Source of the DNA: Mycobacterium conspicuum
GTDB taxonomy: Bacteria > Actinomycetota > Actinomycetes > Mycobacteriales > Mycobacteriaceae
Direction of reading: 5' to 3'
DNA: 64,000 nt
Assembly: GCF_010730195.1 (NCBI RefSeq)
Contig: NZ_AP022613.1
Coordinates: 5,828,001-5,892,000 of the forward strand
The notes beneath the pieces are model-generated. The model was not told where the DNA came from. It searched no databases and saw only the letters and a list, made by a program, of their open reading frames with translations. The position numbers were made by a program, and so were the translations under genes. Shown piece by piece: positions 44,486-52,768 of this stretch. Positions within the stretch are counted from its first letter, which is position 1. Every line of letters begins with the position of its first letter.

Positions 44486-45409
44486 TCACTCAGGCAGGTG
44501 AGGCTTGATCTCCTCGATCACCCACTGCGCGAACTCCAGGTAGGCGTCGAGGCCCGAGACCTTGGGCGTGGGCACGCTGGTATATGTCACACCCATTCCC
44601 GCGTATTCGTTGAGTCGGTCGATGATTTCCTGCGCACTCATTCCACTGCGTTGCTTAGGGTCGTCGATGCTGACATGCCCTTCGCCGACCCTGCCCATGC
44701 CCAACGGGTACATCACGTCGAACGGACGCCCGTCGTACGCCGGCTGTGACTTGATGGAATCCACCTTGGCGGGAAGCTCTTCCGGCTTGGTCAGAAACGG
44801 CCACCACCCTGAGCCGTACTTCGCCGCGCGCTTGAGCACGACGTCCGCGTCGCCGCCGATCCAAATCGGCAGATGCGGTCGCTGGACGGGTTTCGGCGCG
44901 AACGCGATGTCGTCGAACGACACGTACTTACCCTCGAAGCTTGGCGAGTCACTGGTCCACAGCTCGACAATCGCGGCAAGATACTCATCCGCCATCTGGC
45001 CCCGTTCACGAAACGGCACCCCGAGCGCCTTGAATTCCTCTGCGTCCCAACCCACTCCGAACGTCACGGTGAGACGCCCGCCGCTCATCCAGTCCGCTGT
45101 CGCCAGCGCTTTCGCCATCACGATCGGATGCTGCAGCGGCAAGATGGTCACGGACGAGTTGACCCGAATGCGTTCCGTCGCGCCGGCGACGAATGCCTGC
45201 CCGACCGTCGAGTGCAGGTAGTGCGGGCCCGACAACTCCAAATGGGAGTGCGGGACCACAAAGTGCTCGGGGATCGCGATCATGTCGTAGCCGAGTTCTT
45301 CGGCGCGCCTGGCGATCGCGGCCTGCTGGGGGCCGGTCACAGCGAATTCCCATCGCGCCGTGATGGCCGGGAGCTCGATGGTGTGCGGCAACGCGAACGC
45401 CAACTTCAT
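44486..45409 (-). CDS. Luciferase-like F420-type oxidoreductase (TIGR03619-like)
   Basis: A 307-residue LLM protein. KLAFALPHTIELPAIT opening, YDMIAIPEHFVVPHSHLEL, SSVTILPLQHPIVMAKALAT, the hallmark SGGRLTVTFGVGWDAEEFKA, and the C-terminal VTYTSVPTPKVSGLDAYLEF. By family it uses F420H2. It starts 9 bases after the PadR gene on the same strand, so the PadR probably controls it. Substrate unknown. Confidence 0.92.
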   Translation of the reverse strand: MKLAFALPHTIELPAITARWEFAVTGPQQAAIARRAEELGYDMIAIPEHFVVPHSHLELSGPHYLHSTVGQAFVAGATERIRVNSSVTILPLQHPIVMAKALATADWMSGGRLTVTFGVGWDAEEFKALGVPFRERGQMADEYLAAIVELWTSDSPSFEGKYVSFDDIAFAPKPVQRPHLPIWIGGDADVVLKRAAKYGSGWWPFLTKPEELPAKVDSIKSQPAYDGRPFDVMYPLGMGRVGEGHVSIDDPKQRSGMSAQEIIDRLNEYAGMGVTYTSVPTPKVSGLDAYLEFAQWVIEEIKPHLPE

Positions 45410-45418
45410 GCCGTGAAT

Positions 45419-45985
45419 TTACAGCGTGGCAGCGGGCAGCCGGGTCTCCAGGATCTTCAGTGCACGTTCTGCCCAACGAATGTTCTCTTCTTCGAACGCG
45501 ATTCCTCGCAGCAGGGTCAGGTAGGGACCGATGCGGTCGGTTTCGGCCAGGTACTCCTCCTCGGTGCGACCGTCGAGCAGACGCGCCCGAAACCGTTCGT
45601 AGCGCTGCAATTTGGCCGTCGCCCAGTCCAGCCGTTCGACGATGAACGCCCGCACGGCCTGTGCGTCGCCGACATCGGCCGCCGAGACTTTGACCATCAG
45701 CTCATCGCGGATCACGCCGGGCCGGGGCGCCTTGGCGGTGAAGCGGTGAATCGCTTCGCGACCGGCCGGGGTCAGCGAATACATCCGCTTGTTGGGTCGC
45801 CGTTGTTGTTCCACGACGCGCGACTGGATGAGGCCCTGCTCGGCGAGCCGGTCCAGTTCGCGATAGAGCTGTTGCGGGGTCGCCATCCAGAAGTTCGCCA
45901 CCGAGGCGTCGAAGCTTTTGGCCAGGTCGTAGCCGGAAGCCTCCGCTTCCAAGAGGGCGGCGAGCACCGCGTCACGCAGCGACAT
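45419..45985 (-). CDS. PadR-family transcriptional regulator
   Basis: A 188-residue PadR protein with the N-terminal winged helix (SLRDAVLAALLEAEASGYDL, then FWMATPQQLYRELDRLAEQG and RRPNKRMYSLTPAGREAI) and a C-terminal VirR-like helical domain. The ATG at 45985 follows a TATTAT box by 6 bases, so it is probably leaderless; the TTG at 46003 is rejected. The 8-bp inverted repeat at 46004-46033 is the likely operator. It is in an operon with the F420-type gene downstream. Confidence 0.93.
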   Translation of the reverse strand: MSLRDAVLAALLEAEASGYDLAKSFDASVANFWMATPQQLYRELDRLAEQGLIQSRVVEQQRRPNKRMYSLTPAGREAIHRFTAKAPRPGVIRDELMVKVSAADVGDAQAVRAFIVERLDWATAKLQRYERFRARLLDGRTEEEYLAETDRIGPYLTLLRGIAFEEENIRWAERALKILETRLPAATL

Positions 45986-45991
45986 CGGCCG

Positions 45992-46033
45992 ATAATACAA
46001 CAATGCGATTATTCAATAAAGTGACTAATCGCA
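45992..46033. promoter_or_regulatory. padR promoter (TATTAT) and 8-bp inverted-repeat operator
   Basis: On the minus strand TATTAT (45997-45992) lies 6 bases before the padR ATG. TGCGATTA at 46004-46011 and TAATCGCA at 46026-46033 form a perfect 8-bp inverted repeat with a 14-base spacer, centres two helical turns apart. It covers the padR -35 region and lies upstream of a TAGCGT box (46059-46064) for the divergent SnoaL-like gene. This fits autorepression and control of both directions. Confidence 0.65.
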
Positions 46034-46097
46034 CATGGACATATGCCGGCGCGCCCTTTAGCGTCGACCACGTTCACTCAACAACGCGAGGTCGTTC

Positions 46098-46520
46098 ATG
46101 CACCCCTTTCGTAAGGCAGTCGAGGAACGCGACGAGGCGGCCGTCCAGGCGATGCTGGCCGACGACGTGGTGTTCACCAGCCCGGTGGCGTTTAAGCCCT
46201 ACCCCGGCAAGCCGATCACCGCGGCGATCCTGCGTGGGGTGCTCCGCGTCTTCGAGGACTTTCACTACGTCCGAGAGATCGCCGACCCCAACGGCCGCGA
46301 CCACGCACTCGTCTTCGAAACGACCGTGGCAGGCAAGAAGATCACCGGCTGCGACTTCCTGCACTTCAACGACGACGGTCTGATCGACGACTTCATGGTG
46401 ATGGTGCGGCCGCTGTCCGGCGCGACGGCATTGTCCGAGGCCATGGCTGCCCAGTTCGACCGGATCCAGCAAGAGGCTGTCGAGCTGGCCGACCAGTTCA
46501 CTTCGGCTCCGTCGGCGTAG
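46098..46520 (+). CDS. SnoaL/NTF2-like protein
   Basis: A 140-residue protein with the NTF2-like alpha-beta cone fold: HPFRKAVEERDEAAVQAMLA, DDVVFTSPVAFKPYPG, GKKITGCDFLHFNDDGLIDD. Members bind small hydrophobic ligands or act as isomerases or cyclases; no activity can be assigned. It is divergent from the PadR gene and 11 bases upstream of an F420-type gene, so the two are co-transcribed. Confidence 0.88.
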   Translation: MHPFRKAVEERDEAAVQAMLADDVVFTSPVAFKPYPGKPITAAILRGVLRVFEDFHYVREIADPNGRDHALVFETTVAGKKITGCDFLHFNDDGLIDDFMVMVRPLSGATALSEAMAAQFDRIQQEAVELADQFTSAPSA

Positions 46521-46531
46521 GGTCGCCGAAG

Positions 46532-47569
46532 ATGCGCATTGGGCTGGGCATCAACTACGCGGGCGGATTCAAAGAGGTCGCCGCCGAAGTGGCCGACCTC
46601 GAGCGCGCCGGACTGGACATTGTCTTTGTCCCCGAGGCGTATTCGTTCGACGCGGTGAGCGCGCTGGGCTACCTCGCCGCGGCCACCGAGAAAGTTCAGC
46701 TGGCCTCGGGAATCTTGCAGCTCTATACCCGCACGCCCACCCTGACCGCGATGACCGCCGCCGGTCTGGACCACGTCTCCGACGGGCGGTTCACCCTCGG
46801 CCTCGGCGCCTCCGGCCCACAGGTCATCGAGGGCTTCCACGGCGTGCCCTACGACGCTCCGATCGGCCGCACCCGCGAGGTGATCGAGATCTGCCGTCGG
46901 GTATGGCGCCGCGAGTATCTGGACTACCAGGGCAAGCACTACACCATCCCGTTGGCCGCCGACCAGGGCACCGGGCTGGGCAAATCCCTGAAACTGATCA
47001 ATCAGCCTGTCCGGGAACGTATTCCGATACTGATAGCCGCGCTGGGACCCAAGAACGTCGAGCTGGTCGCCGAAATCGCCGAAGGTTGGCAACCGATCTT
47101 CTATCTGCCGGAGAAGGCACAGGACGTGTGGGGCAAGGCCCTGGCCGCCGGCCAAGCCAAGCGGGACCCCGCGCTGGGGGAGCTGGATGTGTACGCCGGC
47201 CCGGTGCTTGCCATCGGCGAAAACGTCGAATCGCTACGGGAATTCGTCAAGCCACACCTGGCCCTCTACATCGGGGGGATGGGTGCCAAGGGCAAGAACT
47301 TCTACCATGCCCTGGCCACCAAGTACGGCTACGGCCCGCAGGCGGACCGCATCCAAGAGCTCTACCTCGCCGGCGACAAGGACGGGGCGGCGAAGGTCGT
47401 GCCCGACGAACTCGCCCGCGACGTCAACCTGATCGGTACCCGCGAGTTCGTCAAGGAGCGCGTGGCGGCCTTTCGCGAGGCGGGGGTCACCACGTTGAAC
47501 GTGGCACCCATCGCGGGCACGCCGGGGGAGCGGATCAAGCTGATCGAGACGCTACGCGAATTGCTCTGA
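46532..47569 (+). CDS. Luciferase-like F420-type oxidoreductase (Rv3520c-like)
   Basis: A 345-residue LLM protein of the TIGR03559-like group, similar in sequence to Rv3520c. Hallmarks: INYAGGFKEVAAEVADLERA, FVPEAYSFDAVSALGYLAA, SDGRFTLGLGASGPQVIEGF and LALYIGGMGAKGKNFYHALA. It likely uses F420H2 on an unknown substrate. Co-transcribed with the SnoaL-like gene. A GNRA-loop hairpin overlaps its stop codon. Confidence 0.93.
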   Translation: MRIGLGINYAGGFKEVAAEVADLERAGLDIVFVPEAYSFDAVSALGYLAAATEKVQLASGILQLYTRTPTLTAMTAAGLDHVSDGRFTLGLGASGPQVIEGFHGVPYDAPIGRTREVIEICRRVWRREYLDYQGKHYTIPLAADQGTGLGKSLKLINQPVRERIPILIAALGPKNVELVAEIAEGWQPIFYLPEKAQDVWGKALAAGQAKRDPALGELDVYAGPVLAIGENVESLREFVKPHLALYIGGMGAKGKNFYHALATKYGYGPQADRIQELYLAGDKDGAAKVVPDELARDVNLIGTREFVKERVAAFREAGVTTLNVAPIAGTPGERIKLIETLRELL

Positions 47570-47581
47570 GCGGCAACGCTC
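47568..47581. terminator. Short GNRA-loop hairpin between convergent genes
   Basis: GAGCG-GCAA-CGCTC overlaps the TGA of the F420-type gene and lies 9 bases from the end of the convergent SnoaL-like gene. It is short, so the terminator call is tentative. Confidence 0.35.
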
Positions 47582-47589
47582 GTGCGGCC

Positions 47590-48108
47590 TCACCCGGTGG
47601 CCGCAAGAATCCCGACGCGCCCGGCGTCGGCCTCGCGCCGCAGCACCGAGGTGGTTAGGTCGAACTTCACGCCGGGGATCGCGTCATTGACGCGTGGATT
47701 GCCGGTCCACCAGGTGATGCGGCACACCCTGCGAACGATGCGCCAGCCACCGGGGGTGCGCACCAGCGCGTCGTCGTACCAGCCGGTGCCGTCCCAGAGC
47801 GGGTCGCCGCCGGCGGCTTTGCGCAGCAGGCGCCACCCACCGTTGCAGAAACTGACCGCGCGGTCCCCGTCGACGTGGACCACGTGGGTGGACATGGTGT
47901 GCTGGGTGGAGTCGAACGGAGCGTGGAACGCGGCGAAATCGTTCTTGAACGCCTCGCGGTCGGTCCAGTGCGAACTGGCGCCGTAGTCGGCATCCACATC
48001 CGTGGCGAAGATTCGGTCGAACAGCTCCCAGCGCTGGCTGTCGACCGCCAGCCCGTAGAGGTTCACCAGCTGCGTGATCGCGACGACGTCGCTGTCGGCG
48101 GTGTTCAT
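47590..48108 (-). CDS. SnoaL/NTF2-like protein
   Basis: A 172-residue NTF2-like protein (SnoaL_4 type): ITQLVNLYGLAVDSQRWELF, FATDVDADYGASSHWTDREA, then HVVHVDGDRAVSFCNGGWRL and WRIVRRVCRITWWTGN. Many relatives are dehydratases or ring-hydroxylating small-subunit-like proteins; no function is assigned. The ATG at 48108 has GGGAGG just upstream, so the longer frame is rejected. Confidence 0.88.
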   Translation of the reverse strand: MNTADSDVVAITQLVNLYGLAVDSQRWELFDRIFATDVDADYGASSHWTDREAFKNDFAAFHAPFDSTQHTMSTHVVHVDGDRAVSFCNGGWRLLRKAAGGDPLWDGTGWYDDALVRTPGGWRIVRRVCRITWWTGNPRVNDAIPGVKFDLTTSVLRREADAGRVGILAATG

Positions 48109-48206
48109 AATCCTCCCAGGGTGGGTAATTGATCTCGAGACATTTAACTGCGTGGACTTTGCGTGCGTCCCCGGCACACCGTTCACCCGGACGCGAGGAT
48201 CACGTG

Positions 48207-48527
48207 ATGGCCACACCACTCAACTTGACAGCCGAGGTTGGTGACGACGGACGGACCCTGCTGACCGCGGCGGGGGAGATCGACCTCAGCAACATCGACG
48301 CGTTCACTGACGCACTCCAAGCCGCCAGCGCGGGCGCCCGCGGGCCAATGACCGTCGACCTCAGCGCGATTAAATACCTGGACAGCGCCGGCATCAACGC
48401 GCTTTTCGAGCATGCCGAACACGTTGAGGATCTACACTTGATCGTGCACCCCCTGCTGATTCGCGTCCTCACCATCAGCGGTCTCACCAAGATCGCGAAC
48501 GTCGAAGCGGGGCCCGCGAAACCGTAG
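48207..48527 (+). CDS. STAS-domain anti-sigma factor antagonist
   Basis: A 106-residue STAS protein: LLTAAGEIDLSNIDAFTDAL, then the phosphorylatable Ser in YLDSAGINALFEHAEHVED. Such proteins bind an anti-sigma factor kinase and free an alternative sigma factor. No partner kinase or sigma gene is visible in this window. ATG 48207 is preferred; GTG 48204 is in frame. GAGG lies 9 bases upstream. Confidence 0.9.
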   Translation: MATPLNLTAEVGDDGRTLLTAAGEIDLSNIDAFTDALQAASAGARGPMTVDLSAIKYLDSAGINALFEHAEHVEDLHLIVHPLLIRVLTISGLTKIANVEAGPAKP

Positions 48528-48607
48528 TCGCGCCAACGGAATTCGAGCGCATCGGTGGGCTCAATTCGTGAGAGACGCTGCCGTCAAGCACATTTGGCGC
48601 TAGGCGG

Positions 48608-49165
48608 TCACGACTGCAACGACTTGACGATGGCGTCGGCCTGCTGGGCGGTCTCGCCGTACGTCGATATTTCGAGCCGATTCGAGTTGACGGGCGACCG
48701 GATTTCGGGTGCGCCGATGACGAGGCCGTTGAGGACGAGCGCGGCTTGGGCACCCACGTTGGCGGAGGTGTAACTGGCGAAGGCCGCCTGGGAGGCTTGG
48801 TCCAACGTCACGACAACGCCGTATCCGGTGGCGTTTTGCCGTGCTTCGGCGTGCGTCGGGTGCAGCACCACCGCCTCGGGCCCAAGTGTGAAGGACTCGG
48901 TGCCGGCGGTGTCACAGGCGACGAGGGGATTGCCCGGCGCCGGCGCGGCGGAGGCCTGCTGGCACTGATGCGACCCCGGCGGTGCGGGGGCGAAGTTTTT
49001 GACCGTACGCACCGAGAGCGGGTGCAACTTGTGTGCGGGCGTCGTCGGTGCCGGTGTCGGTGGTGCAGGTACGTGTGTTTGGCAAGCTGCCAATCCCAAA
49101 GCCGCGCCGAGCAGAACCCTGAGAACCCGTTGGCGTGCAGCGCGGGTGTGTTCGGTGTCGGGCAC
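48608..49165 (-). CDS. Lipoprotein with SecD P1-head-like domain
   Basis: A 185-residue exported protein. Residues 12-28 are hydrophobic and end in the lipobox GLAAC; a Pro/Thr-rich linker follows. The mature domain (TGYGVVVTLDQASQAAFASY, AALVLNGLVIGAPEIRSPV) resembles the periplasmic P1-head subdomain of SecD but has no membrane part. Two further Cys (HQCQQA, VACDTAG) may form a disulphide. A free-standing lipoprotein form is uncommon and its role is unknown. Convergent to the STAS gene, divergent from xylulokinase. Confidence 0.8.
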   Translation of the reverse strand: MPDTEHTRAARQRVLRVLLGAALGLAACQTHVPAPPTPAPTTPAHKLHPLSVRTVKNFAPAPPGSHQCQQASAAPAPGNPLVACDTAGTESFTLGPEAVVLHPTHAEARQNATGYGVVVTLDQASQAAFASYTSANVGAQAALVLNGLVIGAPEIRSPVNSNRLEISTYGETAQQADAIVKSLQS

Positions 49166-49206
49166 AGTGCCGCTCAGTTTAGGTCGTTGATCCAGGGTGG
49201 GGGATC

Positions 49207-50616
49207 ATGGGTGCCGTGACATTGGTCGCCGGCATCGACTCGTCGACGCAGTCATGCAAGGTGCTGGTATGCGATGCCGGCACGGGCGGGATCGTTCGCA
49301 TGGGTCGCGCGGCACATCCAGACGGCACCGAAATCGATCCGGCCGCTTGGGAACTCGCGGCGCTCAGCGCGATCGCGGACGCCGGTGGGCTCGACGACGT
49401 GGCCGCGGTCTCGATCGCGGCCCAGCAGCACGGCATGGTGTGCCTCGATCGCGATGGCCATCCGGTGCGGCCGGCGCTGTTGTGGAATGACACCCGCTCG
49501 GCCGCGGCGGCGTCGGCGTTGGTGGCCGAGCTGGGCGGGCCGCACGCCTGGGCGGACGCCGTCGGCGTGGTACCGCTGGCGGCGATCACGGTGGCCAAGC
49601 TGCGCTGGCTGGCCGACCTCGAACCCGACCGCGCCGACCGCACGGCAGCGGTGTGTCTGCCCCACGACTTGCTGACCTGGCGACTACGCGGCGCCGGGAG
49701 CCTCACCGAACTCACCACTGACCGCAGCGACGCCAGCGGCACCGGCTATTACGACGCGGTAGCCAACGCCTACCGCCACGATCTGCTCGAGCTGGCGCTG
49801 CGCGGCAGGCGCCCGCTGTTGCCCTCGGTGCTGGCGCCCGGACAGGCCATCGCGGCGAGTGGTTCGACCGCGTTCGGGCCGGGCCTGGGCGACAACGCCG
49901 CGGCCGCCCTCGGGCTGTGCGCGGAGGAAGGCGATGTCATCGTCTCGGTGGGCACCTCGGGGGTGGTGTCGACGATCGCGAACACGCCGACCCACGATGA
50001 CCGCGGGTTTGTCGCCGGATTCGCCGACGGCACCGGGCGATACTTGCCGCTGGTGTGCACCCTCAACGCGGCCAGGGTGCTCGACGCGGCCGCGCGCATG
50101 CTGCGCGTCGATCACGCCGAGCTGTCCCGGCTGGCGTTAGCGGCGCCGGTGGGTAGCGAAGGCCTGGTGTTGGTGCCCTACCTGGAAGGCGAGCGCACGC
50201 CCAACCGGCCCGACGGCACAGGGGCTCTGCACGGCCTGCGGGTGTCGAATTCGACGGCCGCCAACCTGGCGCGCGCGGCCGTCGAAGGCCTGCTCTGCGC
50301 GCTGGCAGACGGCATCGACCACCTGACCGCCCTCGGAGTGGATGCCCGCCGGGTCCTCATCATCGGCGGCGGCGCCCGATCGCGCGCCTTGCGCGAAATC
50401 GCGCCGACGGTCTTCGGCGTCCCGGTGCTGGCGCCCAGCCCGGCGGAATACGTGGCGCTCGGGGCGGCGCGGCAGGCCGCGTGGGTACTCGCGGGAGGCC
50501 CGCATCCGCCGCAATGGACCCCGGCCCAGGAGCACGCGGACGTATACGCCGGGCCGGCGCGGCCCGCTGTGCGTGAGCGCTATGCCCGGGTCCGCGACCT
50601 CACCGAAGGTGCCTAA
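49207..50616 (+). CDS. xylB: Xylulokinase (FGGY carbohydrate kinase)
   Basis: A 469-residue FGGY kinase that phosphorylates D-xylulose for the pentose phosphate pathway. N-terminal LVAGIDSSTQSCKVLVCDA (phosphate-1), IAAQQHGMVCLDRDG, DTRS, and the C-terminal ATP-domain GVSTIAN..GTSG and IGGGARSRALREIAPTVFGV are typical. The sugar is taken from the family. The start is ATG 49207 or GTG 49216. A LacI gene converges on it with a 9-base gap and is a likely regulator. Confidence 0.9.
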   Translation: MGAVTLVAGIDSSTQSCKVLVCDAGTGGIVRMGRAAHPDGTEIDPAAWELAALSAIADAGGLDDVAAVSIAAQQHGMVCLDRDGHPVRPALLWNDTRSAAAASALVAELGGPHAWADAVGVVPLAAITVAKLRWLADLEPDRADRTAAVCLPHDLLTWRLRGAGSLTELTTDRSDASGTGYYDAVANAYRHDLLELALRGRRPLLPSVLAPGQAIAASGSTAFGPGLGDNAAAALGLCAEEGDVIVSVGTSGVVSTIANTPTHDDRGFVAGFADGTGRYLPLVCTLNAARVLDAAARMLRVDHAELSRLALAAPVGSEGLVLVPYLEGERTPNRPDGTGALHGLRVSNSTAANLARAAVEGLLCALADGIDHLTALGVDARRVLIIGGGARSRALREIAPTVFGVPVLAPSPAEYVALGAARQAAWVLAGGPHPPQWTPAQEHADVYAGPARPAVRERYARVRDLTEGA

Positions 50617-50625
50617 CCCGTCCGA

Positions 50626-51630
50626 TCAGGTCGAGGCCCGCACGATCAGGCGGCCGATGTCCGTCGGCTGCGGAGACGGGGGCGCGGCATACCCCAACTC
50701 GGTGAGCAGAGCGGCGATGGCCACGTCGGCGACCGCGACGGGGTCGAACTCCACCGTGGTGAGTGCGGGAGAGCTCAGCGCTCCTGCGATCGGAGTGGCG
50801 TCGACGCCCATCACGGCGAGATCGTCCGGGCAGCGCAACCCCGCCTCGCGGATGCCGTTCAAGACCACACACGCGATCTCGTCGCTTTGCGCACACACCG
50901 CGGTGACACCGTCGCGCACCCAGTCGGTGACCACCTGCGCGGCGTTGTCCCCGGTCACCTCGGCAATGCGCACCGGCGGAAGATCACGCGCCTGCGCCGC
51001 GTCGGCGACCCCTTGCAGCCAGTAATCGCCCAGGGCATGCCACCGACCGGCCCCCGCATAGGCGAACGCGATGCATCGATGACCCCGCGAGACCAGGTGC
51101 GCGACGCGCAGCTCTCCAACCGAGAGATGCGGGGCGCCCAGAGCGGGCAGCGTCCCGATCTCGATGTGCGGTATCGACGCCGCCCGTGCCACCTCGAGAA
51201 CATCCCTGCTGAGCGGAAAGAGGCTGGTGATCGCGACGGGGTCAAGATTCTTGATCGCGTCGATGACGTGCTGGTGGTCCTCGGTCTCGAAGAATTGCAC
51301 CTGCAGCAATCCGACCCGCGCCAATTCCGTGGTCATCCGGCTGCCCGCCTGCATCGGCATGTCACCGACCGCCACCCGCGGCAGCACATACAACACCACG
51401 CCGCTGCGGCCGCGGGCGAGGTTGCGCGCGGCCAGATTGGGCCGGTATCCGAGCTGCTCAGCCGCGCGATAGACGGCCTCGCGAGTGCGTGGCGAGATCT
51501 TTCGTCCCGCCACCTCGTTGAGCACGTAACTGACCGTCGCCGTCGATACACCCACCAGCCGGGCCACGTCGGCGTTGGTGGGGCGGGCGAGCTTGTTCGT
51601 GCTCGACGCGCCTGGATCGGCTCCAGCCAT
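50626..51630 (-). CDS. LacI-family transcriptional regulator
   Basis: A 334-residue LacI repressor. The HTH is TNADVARLVGVSTATVSYVL with hinge helix TREAVYRAAEQLGYRPNLAA, followed by a periplasmic-binding-protein-like effector domain (about 65-334). The convergent xylB suggests a sugar effector, by inference. Its upstream region (51631-51791) contains the second 60-bp palindromic element. Confidence 0.92.
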   Translation of the reverse strand: MAGADPGASSTNKLARPTNADVARLVGVSTATVSYVLNEVAGRKISPRTREAVYRAAEQLGYRPNLAARNLARGRSGVVLYVLPRVAVGDMPMQAGSRMTTELARVGLLQVQFFETEDHQHVIDAIKNLDPVAITSLFPLSRDVLEVARAASIPHIEIGTLPALGAPHLSVGELRVAHLVSRGHRCIAFAYAGAGRWHALGDYWLQGVADAAQARDLPPVRIAEVTGDNAAQVVTDWVRDGVTAVCAQSDEIACVVLNGIREAGLRCPDDLAVMGVDATPIAGALSSPALTTVEFDPVAVADVAIAALLTELGYAAPPSPQPTDIGRLIVRAST

Positions 51631-51686
51631 GCCTCATGGTGACATGAATCGGTTTCGATATCCGTCGGTCGGGCGGGGCAGCGCTT

Positions 51687-51746
51687 CGCGAGCCCAACCG
51701 CACTGCGAAAATCGCGGTCGAAAATGGCGGCCCGGTTCGGCTCGCG
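51687..51746. repeat. 60-bp palindromic element, copy 2
   Basis: Aligned without gaps to copy 1 at 8871-8930, 49 of 60 bases agree by my hand count. CGCGAGC and AACCGCACTGCGAAAATC are shared, as are GAAAAT, CGGTTC and GCTCGCG. Pairing between the arms is weaker than in copy 1. It lies in the divergent gap between lacI and a hydrolase gene, a promoter region. Confidence 0.75.
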
Positions 51747-51791
51747 GTCAGCTCTGGTCAGTGGCGCGATTGCTGGGCATGATGTGGTCCC

Positions 51792-52733
51792 ATGACGACC
51801 TACGCGTTCGACCCCGAAATCGCCGAGATGGTCCCGCTCCTGCCGACCTGGCAGGGTGACGACCCGGCGCGAATGCGGACGGCGTTGGCGGAGATGATCG
51901 CGCAGCTGCCGGTGCCGGACACGACGGGGCTACACATCGAGGAGCGCCGCATTCCCGGCCGCGACGGCGATCCCGACGTGACGGTGCGTATCTACCGGCC
52001 CGAGCACCCGACGGCGCCCGCCGGGATTTACAGCGTTCATGGCGGCGGGTTCATCGCCGGTGACCTCGACACCGAGCACGCCTCCAACGTCACGCTCGCT
52101 CGCGAGCTCGGCGTCGTCGTGGTGTCGGTGGACTACCGGCTGGCGCCGGAGGCACCGTTCCCCGCGCCGCTGGAAGACGTCTACGCCGGCTTGGTCTGGA
52201 TGGCGGCTCACGCGGGTGAGCTGGGCATCGATCCCGGGCGCATCGCGATCCACGGCATGAGCGCCGGCGGCGGTCTGTGCGCGGGGCTGGCGCTGCTGGC
52301 CCGTGACCGCGGTGGGCCGCACATCGCCTTTCAATTCCTGGCGGTGCCGGAGCTCGACGATCGGCTCACCAGCCCGAGCATGACCGCCTTTACCGACACC
52401 CCGCTGTGGAGTCGCCCCCGAGCCGTGTTCAGCTGGGACTGCTACCTCGGGCCGGGCCGCGCCGGCTCCGACGACGTGTCGGTCTACGCCGCGCCGGCCC
52501 GCGCGACCGATCTGGCGGGCCTACCACCCGCCTACGTTTCGGTGATGCAGTTCGACCCCCTGCGTGACGAGGGCGTCGCCTACGCGCTGGCCATGCTCGC
52601 CGCGGGTGTCAGCGTCGAATTGCATTTGTTCCCAGGCACTTTCCACGGCTCCTCCCTCATCCAAACCGCGGCGATCTCCCGGCGTGAGCAGGCCGAGGCG
52701 ATCGCGGTACTGCGCCAAGCGCTGGCGTTGTAG
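51792..52733 (+). CDS. Alpha/beta hydrolase of the hormone-sensitive lipase family
   Basis: A 313-residue HSL-type esterase: oxyanion motif HGGGFIAGDLDTEH (near residue 80), nucleophile Ser in GMSAGG (near 155; GDSAGG is commoner), catalytic Asp in MQFDPLRDEG and His in PGTFHGSSL. It is probably cytosolic and cleaves short acyl esters. It is divergent from lacI, and a weak CATGAT box lies 8 bases before its ATG. Confidence 0.92.
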   Translation: MTTYAFDPEIAEMVPLLPTWQGDDPARMRTALAEMIAQLPVPDTTGLHIEERRIPGRDGDPDVTVRIYRPEHPTAPAGIYSVHGGGFIAGDLDTEHASNVTLARELGVVVVSVDYRLAPEAPFPAPLEDVYAGLVWMAAHAGELGIDPGRIAIHGMSAGGGLCAGLALLARDRGGPHIAFQFLAVPELDDRLTSPSMTAFTDTPLWSRPRAVFSWDCYLGPGRAGSDDVSVYAAPARATDLAGLPPAYVSVMQFDPLRDEGVAYALAMLAAGVSVELHLFPGTFHGSSLIQTAAISRREQAEAIAVLRQALAL

Positions 52734-52768
52734 GGCTGACACCGCTTCTCGTTGCTTCACATTGGGCG

